Below are positions 24,942-37,623 of a DNA stretch of 64,000 nucleotides, piece by piece. Position 1 is the stretch's first letter, and the number at the start of each line of letters is the position of its first letter. The notes under the pieces were generated by a model, which ran no database searches, was not told the DNA's origin, and saw only the letters and a program-made list of their open reading frames with translations. A program made the translations under genes and the position numbers. Origin of the DNA: Sweltsa coloradensis (taxonomy: Eukaryota > Arthropoda > Insecta > Plecoptera > Chloroperlidae); contig JAMZAV010003172.1 in the NCBI GenBank assembly GCA_024449915.1, positions 62,001-126,000 of the forward strand, read 5' to 3'.

Positions 24942-26060
24942 TTGGATGAGCGTAGCGACCGAAGCGAAGATTCCATTTCACTACACTGGAGAAAAAATCC
25001 GGAATGTTTTTCTTTTTTTCTGTTTGTATTATTGTGTGTTTGTTAACACGATTCCGGCTAAACCGATACTCCAATTACGATGAAATTTTATGGAGGCCTT
25101 TGAAATCTCTGAACTTAGAACTGCCACGTTTTTGAGCGCAATCGAAAAATTATTTCTCATTAAAATCGCCATTTTACGATTTTTTTCGATTTTTAAAAAA
25201 TTTCTTCGACTTATAACACCTACATGCTTTATTTGATTGTAATGATTTTTTCACAGAACCTTTATTTTATGAATTGACATATACGTGTGAAATTTAAACG
25301 TAATCAAAAATTATTTCTCATGAAAATCGCAATTTTAAGATTTTTTCGATTTTTAAAACATTTCTTCAACTTATAACACCTATACATGCATTATCCGATT
25401 ATAATGATTTTTTTCACAGAACCTTCATTTTATGAATTCATATATTGGGGTGAAATTTGAACGCAATCGAAAAATAATTGTTTCGTGAAAATTGCAATTT
25501 TACGCTTTTTTCATTTATAAAAATAAATCTTCAACTTATAACACATACTTGCTTTATCCGATTGTAATGATTTTTTCACAGAACCTTTATTTTATGAATT
25601 GACATATTCGTGTGAAATTTAAACGTAATCAAAAATTATTTCTCATGAAAATCGCAATTTTAAGATTTTTTCGATTTTTAAAACATTTCTTCAACTTATA
25701 ACACCTATACATGCATTATCCGATTATAATGATTTTTTTCACAGAACCTTCATTTTATGAATTCATATATTGGGGTGAAATTTGAACGCAATCGAAAAAT
25801 AATTGTTTCGCGAAAATTGCAATTTTACGCTTTTTTCATTTATAAAAATAAATCTTCAACTTATAACACATACTTGCTTTATCCGATTGTAATGATTTTT
25901 TTACAGAACCTTTATTTTATGAATTAATATATTGGCGTGAAATTTTAGCGCAATCGAAAAATGATTTCTCATGAAAATCGCAATTTTACGTTTTTTTTGG
26001 TTAAAAAAAATTACGCTCATCCAACAACGCGCCTGAAAAAGCGTTTGCGAAGCTTCCTAG
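24942..26060 (+). mobile_element. Helentron-like element A3 (beta tail, expanded monomers)
   Basis: TTGGATGAGCG start, flanked by A and T, ending gcctgaaaaagcgtttgcgaagcttcctag. The body contains a ~300-bp higher-order duplication: 25260-25555 and 25560-25860 are nearly identical, each with two ~150-bp monomers. Confidence 0.7.
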
Positions 26061-27539
26061 TATAGAAATTATTAACTAATTCTGTAAAACAACTTGGACT
26101 TAAACTCTCTTAGGTTTACGGGTTCAGTTTATAGATATGCAAGAGTACGCGAAGTTTGACATTTGAGAGAAATCAATTCCTAGCATTCGTATCTACGAAC
26201 GAAGAAAAAATTGGCCAAAACTTTCATTCAGCGCTAATAAAAAAAATAAAAAAACTACTGATACGTTTCGGCTAGTGCAGTTAAAAAATTAAACCGGATG
26301 TCACCATTTGTGTTTCGAAATGTTCAATATTACATGTTTAACGTTTTTTATATTCAGCAGTAAAATAACGATAATTAAGTGGTTAATAACCTATTATTTG
26401 TTATAATTGAGATAAGTTCTAGTAAAGAACGTTCGTGTGGGGTGGATACAAATCCAAATGTTCTAAATTAACTGATCCAGGTTCGCAAGTTGCTAGCTTG
26501 TCATTGTTTGTGACACAATGACCTTCTGGCTTGAAATAGCGTGCACGGCGCGTATGTGCGCTCTTACATTCTTGGCGTTCTGAGACAATGTCTACTCAGA
26601 GGTTGTTGATAGAGCTTTGTCGAAGCGTAGCACGTAGATTTGTTTGGTTTCCTCATGCGGATCAGCTTGCATACTTGCAACAATAAAGTTGAAATAGATA
26701 AACGACAGTAACATGTTATCAGGGCATTTGTGATATTATAGCAATAGTAATATTCTTACATATATTACCTATAGAGGAAGCATGCCCGTTACATGAGAGC
26801 TCTGGGAGGTCGTCGAATCTAGACCAGTCTCTTGCAATCCTGACGGAAAGTTTTCCAAGGGTTTTCTCAGACATAGGCGAATGCTAATATTAAGCAGTAC
26901 TCATCGGCATTGAACTTTCCATCTGAACACCCATATTTACCTAGTTAGTCACATGAAATGATGTGTATCCTACGTGCATGTTACATTTCACGCTGCTGTA
27001 CGTGCTGACTGTAAAACTAGACTGATTTTTTTCTGGACATGTTTCATTGTGACACAATGAAAAACTTCTTATGATTTCTCTTATAAATATATTTCATCTC
27101 GGTGCCAGATTCGAATAAGCTATTTGTGAATTGTACATACGAACGATAATAGTTCTTGCAATACTATTGGCACGAATTGGCGGAAGTGAAAATGAACATT
27201 CCCGCACGTCCTTCAAATCTAAAGACCGATTAATTGCTCAAAAACGTATAAATCTTCGTCTTTATATACTTACACATACCGCTTGTATTTTTAGCGCTGG
27301 GCTATAGTATTTCACAAAGCTATCGTTGTCACTATACTTGAAGCTAACCCCAACATATTTTATTATTGTGGTGATGATTTATTATTATTAATATTATTTT
27401 ATTTTCAATATGTAAGGTACATTTCAACACCATAGGCCCTACACATTGCTGGACGCAAGATTAGAGGAAGGCCCCCATAACACATAGTGCCTTGCCTCCA
27501 GTCTTAACTAAACTACTATCTAAAACTAACTAGCATATA

Positions 27540-28310
27540 ATAAACATAAACTATAGTATATTTACTTGCGAGTTGGACACATTATTCTCTTCGAGAGCGG
27601 AGTTCTTTTGTATGTCAGCTAAATGAATTAGCCTATATACAATTGCAGATTTCAAGGAGCATCACGCCCGATTATTGACAATAGGATTAGACTAGGATAT
27701 CATAAAAAATATTTAATTACTAAAGTAATAAATAATACAATACAATCATTAACTCTTGATATCATTATTAAAATCAAAATCAAATGCTATAACAAAAAGT
27801 ATGATTTTTTTGTAAGTTTTATCCACTTTGAATGAAACAAATCGGACATCATTTACGGTTTTTAAATATTTTGTCAATATACAAAACAATATAAATAAAA
27901 TACTTAAACCGTAAATGATGTCCGATTTTTTTCATTCAAAACGGATAAAACTAACAAAAATCATACATTTTTGTAATAGCATTTTATTTTAATTTTAATA
28001 ATGATTTCTAGAGTTAATGATTGTATTGGATAAACTTATTCGTTACTTTATTAATTTAAATATTTTTATGACATCTCCTAGTCTAATCTAGGGCGACGGT
28101 CGTTCGCCCGCAGCCAAGCGCACGCGACTGCTTAACGACTAACTCGACCTGTATACTCCTACCCGAGTTGGGGGGTTTTCAGCTATCTGTCCTATTGTCA
28201 ATCATCGGGCGTGTTGCTCCTCGGAATTAGCAGACTAACAAAAGAACTCCACTTTCGAATAAAACAATGTGTTCTACTCGCAAGTAAATGAACTATAATA
28301 AAACACTGGC
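27540..28310. mobile_element. Long palindromic foldback element
   Basis: The arms read outward from a loop near 27880-27905: aaatcggacatcatttacgg (left) against ccgtaaatgatgtccgattt (right), extending to ttacttgcgagttggacaca / tgtgttctactcgcaagtaa. The right arm is interrupted by a 103-bp insertion (28088-28190). No ORF is recognised. Confidence 0.75.
28088..28190 (-). mobile_element. Element D, 103-bp insertion with hairpin plus CTAG end
   Basis: Comparison with the opposite palindrome arm defines the insertion exactly. On the minus strand it ends in GGGCGAACGACCGTCGCCC (GC-rich hairpin) followed by TAG, giving ...CCCTAG. A longer related copy lies at 43908-44012 on the plus strand. Confidence 0.6.
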
Positions 28311-29385
28311 ACAAACACTAAATTAGAAAAATAACATTAGGCCTACAAAACATGATAATTACTATCAAAACACGCTATAAACTAAACTTCCTGGCATTAG
28401 AAAAAATGTAATTACTTTACGGTGCAACGTTGTGAACGGTGCAAGAGCTTTGTACAAGGTGACAGCGCGGCAGAAAAAATACTCTTTGTACCATTGGGGC
28501 TTGTACTGTTCTGTCCTGGCAAGTGGCAAAAGGGGTATACAGAGTAACAACTTTCCCAAATATCGAGCTGACCTGTATCCTAGCTTCTAGATCCACAGCA
28601 ATGTTCTAAACATTTTCTTGATAATCAGAACATCGGCTTTCTTTAAAGGGTTCTCAAAAGACAAGAGGTTATACAAATCAATACGCTCTAATCTTACAGT
28701 CTTTTCTCTGTGTTATAAATTTACTGGCTTAGCTTTGTATACTCTCCAGTTTAGCAAGGTTCACCTTAGAGGTTGGGTGCTTTCAGGGCATTATTTATCA
28801 CGTTAAAATTAGTTGATTACCTACATTACGTATCAGACTAGAGTCTATGTACTTGAGTAGTACGTCATATCGGAGAGGCAGGTTATGCGTCAGGTCGCTC
28901 GTTTGATGCACACAACTGGCTATACGACCAAAGGTTTTCCTGAGGTCAAATGGCGGATAAACGGATTATCCCAACAAAACATTTGGCATTCCCTCTGACT
29001 CTGAGCTATCATCACATTTTTGGTTAGCATTTACGAAGGTACTACAAGCACCAGAAGAGGGGGGATTGACTCTGGGCCAGCTTCCTATGAACATGATGTA
29101 ATTTAGTGACAATAACATCATCTCCAAACATGTATCGTAATTTTAATCTAAGTAGGGATTACTATAAGTTGTCACAAATGTTTTCAAGACTTTGGATGGG
29201 AGATATTAATTTTGAACGTGAAAACGCCCTACCGTACAGAAAACATATGCCAAAGCCAGGCTTCGAACCCAGGCCCAAGGATTTTCCTCTTTTCTGATGA
29301 CTACGGCGCCCACTCAGGCAAGAGCTACCTAAGCTACGCCTATTCCATCAAGTCCCACATGCGAAGACGCAGCAAGCCAAATGGC

Positions 29386-29799
29386 CAGTGGCGTAGGAAC
29401 GGGGGGTGGGGGCAGGAGGGGGCAAAACTTACATGAGTTAAATATTATTCCCAGAATTTATCCTTGGTAAAACGTATATGTTTGCATGTATGCTTCGTCA
29501 TTACATTAAAAATTAGGTTGAAATTTACTAAAATGGTCCACTTCACGTTCATTTTTTGAGTTTTTAGACCGCATACAGTTGCAATAAAACATCTTTTTAC
29601 AGAGTCCGAAAGCAGTTTAAAACATGAGGATTAAACTTTAGTATGGTGAAAAATTTCCACCTTCGGCGAAAGGGCCTCCGGCGGCGGGGCCCTTCAGCTT
29701 CGCCCCAGACCCCAGCTACCGCCAACAACATCTTCTAATTGATTTAACCCCCACCCACCCCCCCCCCCCCCAACTTTTCAAAACGTTCCTACGCGCCTG
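29386..29799. mobile_element. Nonautonomous hAT element
   Basis: Terminal inverted repeats CAGTGGCGTAGGAACG and CGTTCCTACGCGCCTG, flanked by perfect 8-bp duplications CAAATGGC (29378-29385 and 29800-29807). The CAG...CTG ends and 8-bp target duplication are hallmarks of the hAT superfamily. At 414 bp with no transposase frame, it is a deletion derivative or MITE. Confidence 0.85.
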
Positions 29800-30794
29800 C
29801 AAATGGCCCTCGTAGTTGTGATGTGGGTTGACTGATATGTTCCCTATCTCGCTGATCTCTTCGTGGTTGGCACCTCGGAGAAGACGGACACTGATGGCAG
29901 GATTGTCTCTCATCATCCCGTTCTATTCGGGGTTGGGACATCTCTTAAAATAATTTCAGTTTATCTTTTCGGGGATTGGAAATCAGTTGCCAGACACCGA
30001 AACCCAAGATATACGTCAACATGTTTAGCATACGCGCGGCTCAGTGAAACAGCGCTGGATTAACAGTGCAGCCAAGAGTGGTCTCTACACCTTGGTTCAT
30101 TTCTATTGTCTTAAAGTTTACCCCGGAACCTCGTCATCCTATACGTATCTACCTATGCAATTATTACAACTGAGATTGATCGTAGAGCGATCAAGTGCTG
30201 AAAACTATAATCATTAACAAATATTACTTTCATTTTCTAAAACTGTTATTTTTAAACGTTGTTGTTTTTTCCGATATTCGTCAGACTTGTATACAACATT
30301 AATAATATCGAAACGATTGGAACGTGATAAACTTATACCTACACCCCCAATACAGTTGACTTTCATAAAATGTAGGCTAGGTTCAAACAAGCTATTTTCT
30401 TTCCGCTCCAACACTGCTTTGTTCTTATTATGAATGACTGTGCCTTGAGATCGAGATATTCCATGATCCAAAAGAAGGAATATCTAGCGTCAACGGATTA
30501 TTTTATTGTGCGACCAATATTAATTTAACTGGGGTACGCCAAGACCAAGAGCCAGGGTAAATGTGTACAACCACTTTGATAAAAACAACGCTAGATCTAG
30601 AAACATCATCCTAGCTGGATTTAACAGACGGGTATTAACGGTGCAAATTTGCAAACTGAATTTTTCAAAAAGTAAAACAGTGCCGTGCATGTTGTATTCA
30701 AGGCTCGTGCAGCGTAGCACGGAGGAAGTTAGCGTGGATTCCAGAAGACTTGACAAGACCAGAACATATTTCACCTACATCTAGAGCTAAATAT

Positions 30795-30796
<2 letters not shown>

Positions 30797-30838
<42 letters not shown>

Positions 30839-30944
30839 ACTGCTGTATTGACACACACCCCGTGTTAATACGTCCGATGCAACTAAAGCGCCGCAGACCC
30901 GGGTTCGACGCCGAGTTGAGAGAGAGAGAGAGAGAGAGAGAGAG
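30797..30944. repeat. (CT)n and (GA)n arrays in inverted arrangement
   Basis: (CT)n at 30797-30835 and (GA)n at 30918-30944 flank ~80 bases containing a B-box-like cgggttcgacgcc. The two tracts are complementary and could form a hairpin. Open frames across this region on both strands are low-complexity. Confidence 0.8.
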
Positions 30945-31228
30945 GCGTCGTGGAAGCGTCGTGACGCCCAGCGCCTTACAAGGAGCGGCCCCGGAAATAG
31001 GAGAAGAGCTAAAATTATTCTCGTTCGCTTCTCGTGTAATTACGTGCCAGAAAGACGAGGGCGCTACAGGCGGAGCTGAAAACATCGTCTGGGTTGTGTT
31101 GTATGGGCGAGCGGAGAGGACCATTCGACTCGGTTATGACACCTCTTGTGGAGGGGACCGTCGCCAGTTGGCGTTTAGTTGCTGCAGCCAGGCGAATATT
31201 CTGATTGGCATTCAACTTGATATCGTTT

Positions 31229-32007
31229 TTGGGTGAGCGTAGCGAGCGTAGCGAGCGAAGCGAAGATTCCATTTCACTACACTGGAGAAAAAAATCCGGA
31301 ATGTTTTTTTTTTTTTTCCTTCTTTCTTTTTTTTTCTGTATTTTTGTGTGTTTGTCAGCACGATTCCGGCTAAACCATACTCCGTTTGCGATGAAATTTT
31401 ATGGAGGCCTTCGAAATCTCTGACTCAGAACTGCCACGTTTTTTTAGCGCAATCAAAAAATTATTTCTTAATGAAAATCGCAATTTTAAGATTTTTTTTC
31501 GATTTTTGAAATTTATTTTACTTATAACACTTACATGCTTAATCCGATTTTTATGATTTTTTCACAGAACCTTAATTTTATGAATTAAGATATCCGTGTG
31601 AAATTTGAGCGCAATCGAAAAATTATTTTTCATGAAAATATAAATTTTGTGTTTTTTTTTTTTTTTTAATATTTTTTTTACTTATAACACCTACATGCTT
31701 TATTTTATTGTAATACTTTTTTCACAGAACCTTAATTTTATGAATTTATATATTTGTGTGAAATTTGAGCGCAATCGAATAATTATTTCTTATAAAAATC
31801 CGCAAATTTTTTGTTTTTTCAATATACGATTAATTAAAAAATTAAAAATTAAAAGTTTATTTTTTATTTAATTTAATTTAATTTAAAAAAATCTTCACTA
31901 AATACTAATTTTTTCACAGAACAACAGAAAATCCGCATAACACATGTCAGCTCAATGCACCAATTACGCTCATCCAACAACGCGGCGGGACTTAAGCGTT
32001 TTCCTAG
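31229..32007 (+). mobile_element. Helentron-like element A4
   Basis: Starts ttgggtgagcgtagcg (a variant of TTGGATGAGCG) and ends in the alpha tail cggcgggacttaagcgttttcctag followed by T. Body A monomers lie inside. The 5' flank is T rather than A. Confidence 0.65.
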
Positions 32008-32040
32008 TAGTATTCACATTGTCACATAGTTTATTATAAA

Positions 32041-32587
32041 CTAGGCCGCTTCACGAACGCTTTTTTAGTCGCGTTGATGGATGAGCTTTTTTGTAAGTTT
32101 TTAGTTTGCGTGGGATCTCTTGCAAGTGCTTTTTTAACGCATTGTAGGTGATTGTTGTCAAGTTTCTATTGTTACTTGTTATTTGTTATTATATACCTCA
32201 AAAAACTTATATTAAAACCTTTATTTCTATGGATTCTGGCTAACATTTCCAACTTTTTCTTTCAAAAGGTACTACATCACCATAACCTTAATGTCCATGT
32301 AAAATATGAACGTTGTATCCCCACCCGTTTGGTCATAATCGGCCCAAATGTCACGAAATTATCGCACTAAAAATCGAAAAAAATCTTAAAAGTACAATGT
32401 TCATGAGAAATATTTCTTCGATTGTACCCAAAAACGTGTCAGGTCTAAGTTTAGAGATATCGAAGGTCACCTCCAATTTTCATCAAGATCGCATAAATAT
32501 GCCGTTTTCCCGGTAGAGAGCACAAAAAAAAATAGTTAATTTTTTGGGGGGGTCAGTGAAATTGAAGTCTTCGCTTCGCTCATCCAA
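32041..32587 (-). mobile_element. Helentron-like element B1
   Basis: Minus orientation: starts TTGGATGAGCGAAGCGAAG next to A and ends aacgcgactaaaaaagcgttcgtgaagcggcctag next to T. Body B (cccacccgtttggtcataatcgg and related). Confidence 0.65.
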
Positions 32588-32619
32588 TAATTTTAATGCA
32601 CACAACTGAGCGTAGGTTA

Positions 32620-33235
32620 TTGGATGAGCGTAGCGAGCGTAGCGAGCGAAGCGAAGATTCCATTTCACTACACTGGAGAAAAAAATCCGGAATGTTTTTT
32701 TTTTTTTCTTCTTCTTTCTTTCTGTATTTTTGTCTGTCTGTTAACACGATTCCGGCTAAACCGATACTCCGATTGCGATGAAATTTTATGGAGGCCTTCG
32801 AAATCTCTGAACTAAGAACTGCCACGTTTTTGAGCGCAATCGAAAAATTATTTCTCATGAAAATCGCAATTTTACGATTTTTTTCGATTTTTAAAAAATT
32901 TCTTCGACTTATAACTCCTACATGCTTTATCCGATTGTAATGATTTTTTCACAGAACCTTAATTTTAAGAATTAATATATTCGTGTAAAATTTGTGCGTA
33001 ATCGAATAATTATTTCTTATGAAAATTTCAATATTACGATTTTTTCCTTTTTTAAAATTACGATTAATTAAAAAAAAAAAGTTAATTTTTTATTTAATTT
33101 GATTTAATTTTTAAAAAAATTCAACAAAGTTCTGATTTTTTCACAGAACAACAGAAAATCCGCAAAAACACATGGCAGCTCAATTCACCAATTACGCTCA
33201 TCCAACAACACGGCGGGACTTAAGCGTTTTCCTAG
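32620..33235 (+). mobile_element. Helentron-like element A5
   Basis: Complete copy: A flank, TTGGATGAGCG with two gtagcgagc units, body A, alpha tail ending cctag, T flank. It lies 33 bases from B1 in the opposite orientation. Confidence 0.7.
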
Positions 33236-33299
33236 TTAACACCATGGTTATTAATTATCCATGATAGAAAATATCTTTATCCTCCTTTTGTCTTACTTG

Positions 33300-33440
33300 A
33301 TTTGGATTAAGGGCGCGTCAACCGTTAGGTCACAATGCGCCACTCTAGCCTAGGGGATGTGGGGAGGAAAGTCTCATGCTGGTCTGAACCAGCCATGGGT
33401 AGGGGGAGGAATAGGGAGCCTCACGTCCGTCATCGACTTT
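33300..33440 (+). repeat. Dispersed repeat E
   Basis: gggcgcgtcaaccgttaggtca...aatgcgcc...catgctgg...gaaccag recurs at 52625-52730 on the same strand, in reverse at 48545-48605 and 49115-49175, and diverged near 58805-58840. Confidence 0.5.
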
Positions 33441-34635
33441 GTCATCGTTCGTGTTGTCATGGTCGTCGTCGTCGGGTAGGTCGTCAAAGAAAGGGGGAGA
33501 GTTTCCGAATGGTCTCATTTTTAATTAAATACAAACATCAGTAATAATTGTGTGTTTTCGTAGTTATTTAAGCATACTTAACAAAGTGTCACTTTATAGA
33601 ATTATGTGGGGCCTTGACGTCGATGTACATTTAATTATACGAATTTGACTAAATCCCTTATATTGTTGTCTGAACCTGTTATATTCGATCAGTTTTGGCT
33701 CAAACGACTTGGTTGGTGAATACCTCTGTCCATCCAACGCGTTACCAATTTGAACACGGCCACTTTTAAATTTAAATAAAAAATAAAAATAAAAAATGTA
33801 AAAAATATATTTAAAAAAAAAACAAAAAAAAAGGTTTATATGCAATACAAGCTGGAAACCACGAAGTATGAAGAAGGAAAAGCTACAATATAATAAATAT
33901 TGAGTTTTTGCAATAGATTTCGATGAAATCAGAGTGGAAACAGAATATGTACAATTTGTTGTGCGTACCCTTGCTCCTACAAACACCCAGGGTTATTTTA
34001 AGACTATGTATCACATCAGGCTATTGTGATCTGGCATTCAGTCTAGTTCTAGCGGACATAACAATATGATGGACAAACATTGGTTAGAATTACTCAATCT
34101 AGAATATTAACTTTTCCTCGGCAAATGGTGCGTCAGTTACAAACCATCGAAAATGAAAAACGCAATAAGGCAACAGTACTGTCACCACGTTGCACTTTGC
34201 TCGGATTGAAACCCGCACAATCTAATCATACGTAATAGTGATTATTGTAAACATGTAATCCATACAGGCTTATGTTAATTTGTAATTCATTACTGATGAA
34301 CTAAGCTATAAGATTTTCATCGGATTAAAAGTTCCCCATCAGGCTTCGTCGAATCAAAACATCCTGAAGCCAAGGTCAACACTTTGTGAAATGCAACGAA
34401 ATAATTTTTGGTATTTGTATTTTGTATTTTTGTTTGTTTGTTTGTTGGTAATTTGTTACAATATTGTTTTACACATTTGTCATTAACCACTAAGGAGTGC
34501 AGAGCGTAAGTGCACATCGTAGAAAGGGGCCTTTACAAGAACATATATTTGGCAGGAAATAGTGATATAACATTAACAAATTACAATGGTACAAATTGTA
34601 CAAATGGTACAAAAAATTAAATGTGAGGGTAATTA

Positions 34636-35386
34636 TTGGATGAGCGTAGCGAGCGAAGCGAAGATTCCATTTCACTACACTGGAGAAAAAAATCCGGAAT
34701 GTTTTTTTTTCTGTATTTTTGTGTGTTTGTTAACACGATTTCGGCTAAACCGATACTCCGATTGCGATGAAATTTTATGGAGGCCTTCGAAATCTCTGAA
34801 CTTAGAACTGACACGTTTTTGAGCGCAATCGGGAAAATTTTTCTTATAAAAAACGCAATTTTACGATTTTTTTTCGATTAAAAAAAAAATTGACTTATAC
34901 ACTACATGCTTTATCCGATTGTAGATTTTTAACAGAACTTTATTTTATGAATTAAGATATTCGTGTGAAATTTAAGCGTAATCGAAAAATTATTTCTCAT
35001 GGAAATCGAAATTTTACGGGTTTTTTCTTTTTTTAAACAATTCTTTGACATATAACACCTACATGCTTTATCCTATTGTAATGATTTTTTATAGAACCTT
35101 AATTTCATGAATTAATATACTCGTGTAAAATTTGAGCGCAATCGAATAATTATTTCTTATGAAAATTGCAATTTTACGATTTTTTTCTTTTTTTAAAATT
35201 ACGTAAAAATTACGATTTATTAAAAAATTAAGTTAATTTTTAATTTAATTTAATTTAATTAAAAAAAAATCTTCGACTAAGTAATGATTTTTTCACAGAA
35301 CAACAGAAAATCCGCGTAACACAATGCAGCTCAATGCACCAATTACGCTCATCCAACAACGCGGCGGGACTTAAGCGTTTTCCTAG
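34636..35386 (+). mobile_element. Helentron-like element A6
   Basis: A flank, TTGGATGAGCGTAGCGAGCG start, body A, alpha tail ending tcctag, T flank. It is separated from A7 by only three bases (tta). Confidence 0.7.
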
Positions 35387-35389
35387 TTA

Positions 35390-36153
35390 TTGGATGAGCG
35401 TAGCGAAGATTCCATTTCACTACACTGGAGAAAAAAATCCGGAATGTTTTTTTTTTTCTTCTTTTTTTTTTTGTATTTTTGTGTGTTTGTCCGCACGATT
35501 CCGGCTACACCGATACTCCAATTGAGATAAAATTTTATGGAGGTCTTCGAAATCTCTGAACTTAGAACTGCCACGTTTTTGAGCGCAATCAAAAAATTAT
35601 TTCTCATTAAAATCGCAATTTTACGATTTTTTTCGATTTTTGAAAAATTTCTACTACTTATAACACCTACATGCTTTGTCCGATTGTTATGATTTTTTCA
35701 CAGAACCATAATTTTATGAATTAAGATATTCATGTGAAATTTGAGCGCAATCAAAAAATTATTTCTCATGAAAATCGAAATTTTACGGGTTTTTTCTTTT
35801 TAAAACAATTCTTTGACTTATAACACCAACATGCTTTATCCGATTGTAATGATTTTTTTCACAGAACCTTAATTTTATGAATTAATATATTCGTGTGAAA
35901 TTTGAGCGCAATCGAATAATTATTTCTTATGAAAAATCGCAATTTTACGATTTTTTTCTTTTTTTAAATTTCGATTAACTAAAAAAATTAACAATTTAAG
36001 TTTATTTTTTATTTAATTTAAATTAATTTTAAAAAAAATCTTCAACAGTAATGATTTTTTCACAGAACAACAGAAAATCCGCATAACACATGGCAGCTCA
36101 ATACACCAATTACGCTCATCCAACAACGCGGCGGGACTTAAGCGTTTTCCTAG
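35390..36153 (+). mobile_element. Helentron-like element A7
   Basis: Starts directly after the 3-base remnant following A6, in the same orientation. Shortest 5' head (no extra gtagcgagc unit), body A, alpha tail. The pair looks like a second insertion at the A/T step beside the first. Confidence 0.7.
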
Positions 36154-36569
36154 TTATTATAATGGTATCCAGATAAAAAAAGACGTTATGCAACTAAGCT
36201 AAGGTTGCTACAGTCAAAATAGAATAACCTAAATGAATACAAATTGAATACATATACATTAGTAGTGGATGTTACCATTTCCAAGCAGTCTTGGGGAGGA
36301 ACGCGTTCCTTTTTCAGGAACTTTTGTAGGAACTCTTTTCTTTTTTTAATTCAGGAACTTGTAACGTCAAAGTCACAATTTCGTGGTCCTTTCGCCGTCG
36401 TAATCCCGTCAAATTCCAGTACTTGATATCGTAAACTGCAGTATGAAAAATATCTTGTGACATCTAGTGTTTTCGAAAATGGCGCCACCCTCGTCAGATG
36501 GCCGGGCACTCACTTTAATAAATAAAAGTAATGATAAATAAACTCATTTCACATTTATTATTATTTAAA

Positions 36570-37553
36570 CTAGGAAAACGCTAAAGTCCCGTCGCGTTGA
36601 TGGATGAGCGTAATTGGTGTATGTGTTATGCGGATTTAAAACTCATTTACAACTCTTGTAATTGTAGAATTGATCCATATTATCCTGACTCTTAAATATT
36701 AAATTTGTTTTTCAGGTTCTCTTTTTAAATTAATTAATTAATTAATTAATCTATAATTAATTAATTAATATAATTTTATTAATAAAAGATTTTTGTGTTC
36801 TACCGACATTTGAGCTAGCATTATTTTTCATTGTATATTTTCGATTTACCACTTCCGGGCATTGACCAGGTTTCAAGGTGGTAAATTCGACAATTATTAA
36901 TTTAAATTAAATAAAAAATAAACTTTAATTTTTAATTTTTTTAGTTAATCGTAATTTTAAAAAAGAAAAAAATCGTAAAATTGCTATTTTCATAAGAAAT
37001 AATTATTCGATTGCGCTCAAATTTCACACGAATATATTAATTCATAAAATTAAGGTTCTGTGAAAAAATCATTACAATCGGATAAAGCATGTAGGTGTTA
37101 TAAGTCAAAGAATTGTTTTAAAAAAGAAAAAGAAAAACATAAAATTTCGATTTTTATGAGAAATAATTTTTCGATTGCGCTCAAATTTCTCACGAATATC
37201 TTTATTCATAAAATTATGGTTCTGTGAAAAAATCATAACAATCGGATAAAGCATGTAGGTGTTATAAGTAGAAGAACTTTTTCAAAAATCGAAAAAAAAT
37301 ACTAAAATTGAGATTTTAATGAGAAATAATTTTTTTTCGATTGCGCTCAAAAACGTGGCAGTTTCAACAGAGATTTTGAAGGCCTCCATAAAATTTCATC
37401 GCAATTGGAGTATCGGTTTAGCCGGAATCGTGTGGACAAACACACAAAAATACAAAAAAAAGAAAGAAAGAAAGAAAGAAAAAAAAACATTCTGGATTTT
37501 TTTCTCCAGTGTAGTGAAATGGAATCTTCGCTTCGCTCGCTACGCTCATCCAA
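36570..37553 (-). mobile_element. Helentron-like element A8, interrupted
   Basis: Minus orientation: starts TTGGATGAGCGTAGCGAGCG and ends cttaagc-variant tail ...agcgttttcctag next to T. About 250 bases (36640-36890, including ttaattaattaattaatt) replace the usual sequence near the 3' end, so the copy is interrupted or recombined. Confidence 0.6.
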
Positions 37554-37623
37554 TCAGTGATGGTAAGGAACGTGAAAGGAACAAAGTTTCTTTTGAGGAA
37601 CGAGTAACTTTTTAGTTCCTTTT

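Noticed and set aside
30862..31236. 124-codon plus-strand frame
   Set aside because: Built on a (GA)n tract encoding RERERER, with an equally long frame on the opposite strand; no recognisable motif.
33594..33986. 130-codon minus-strand frame
   Set aside because: Mostly Phe/Tyr low complexity over A-rich DNA; no motif or splice context.
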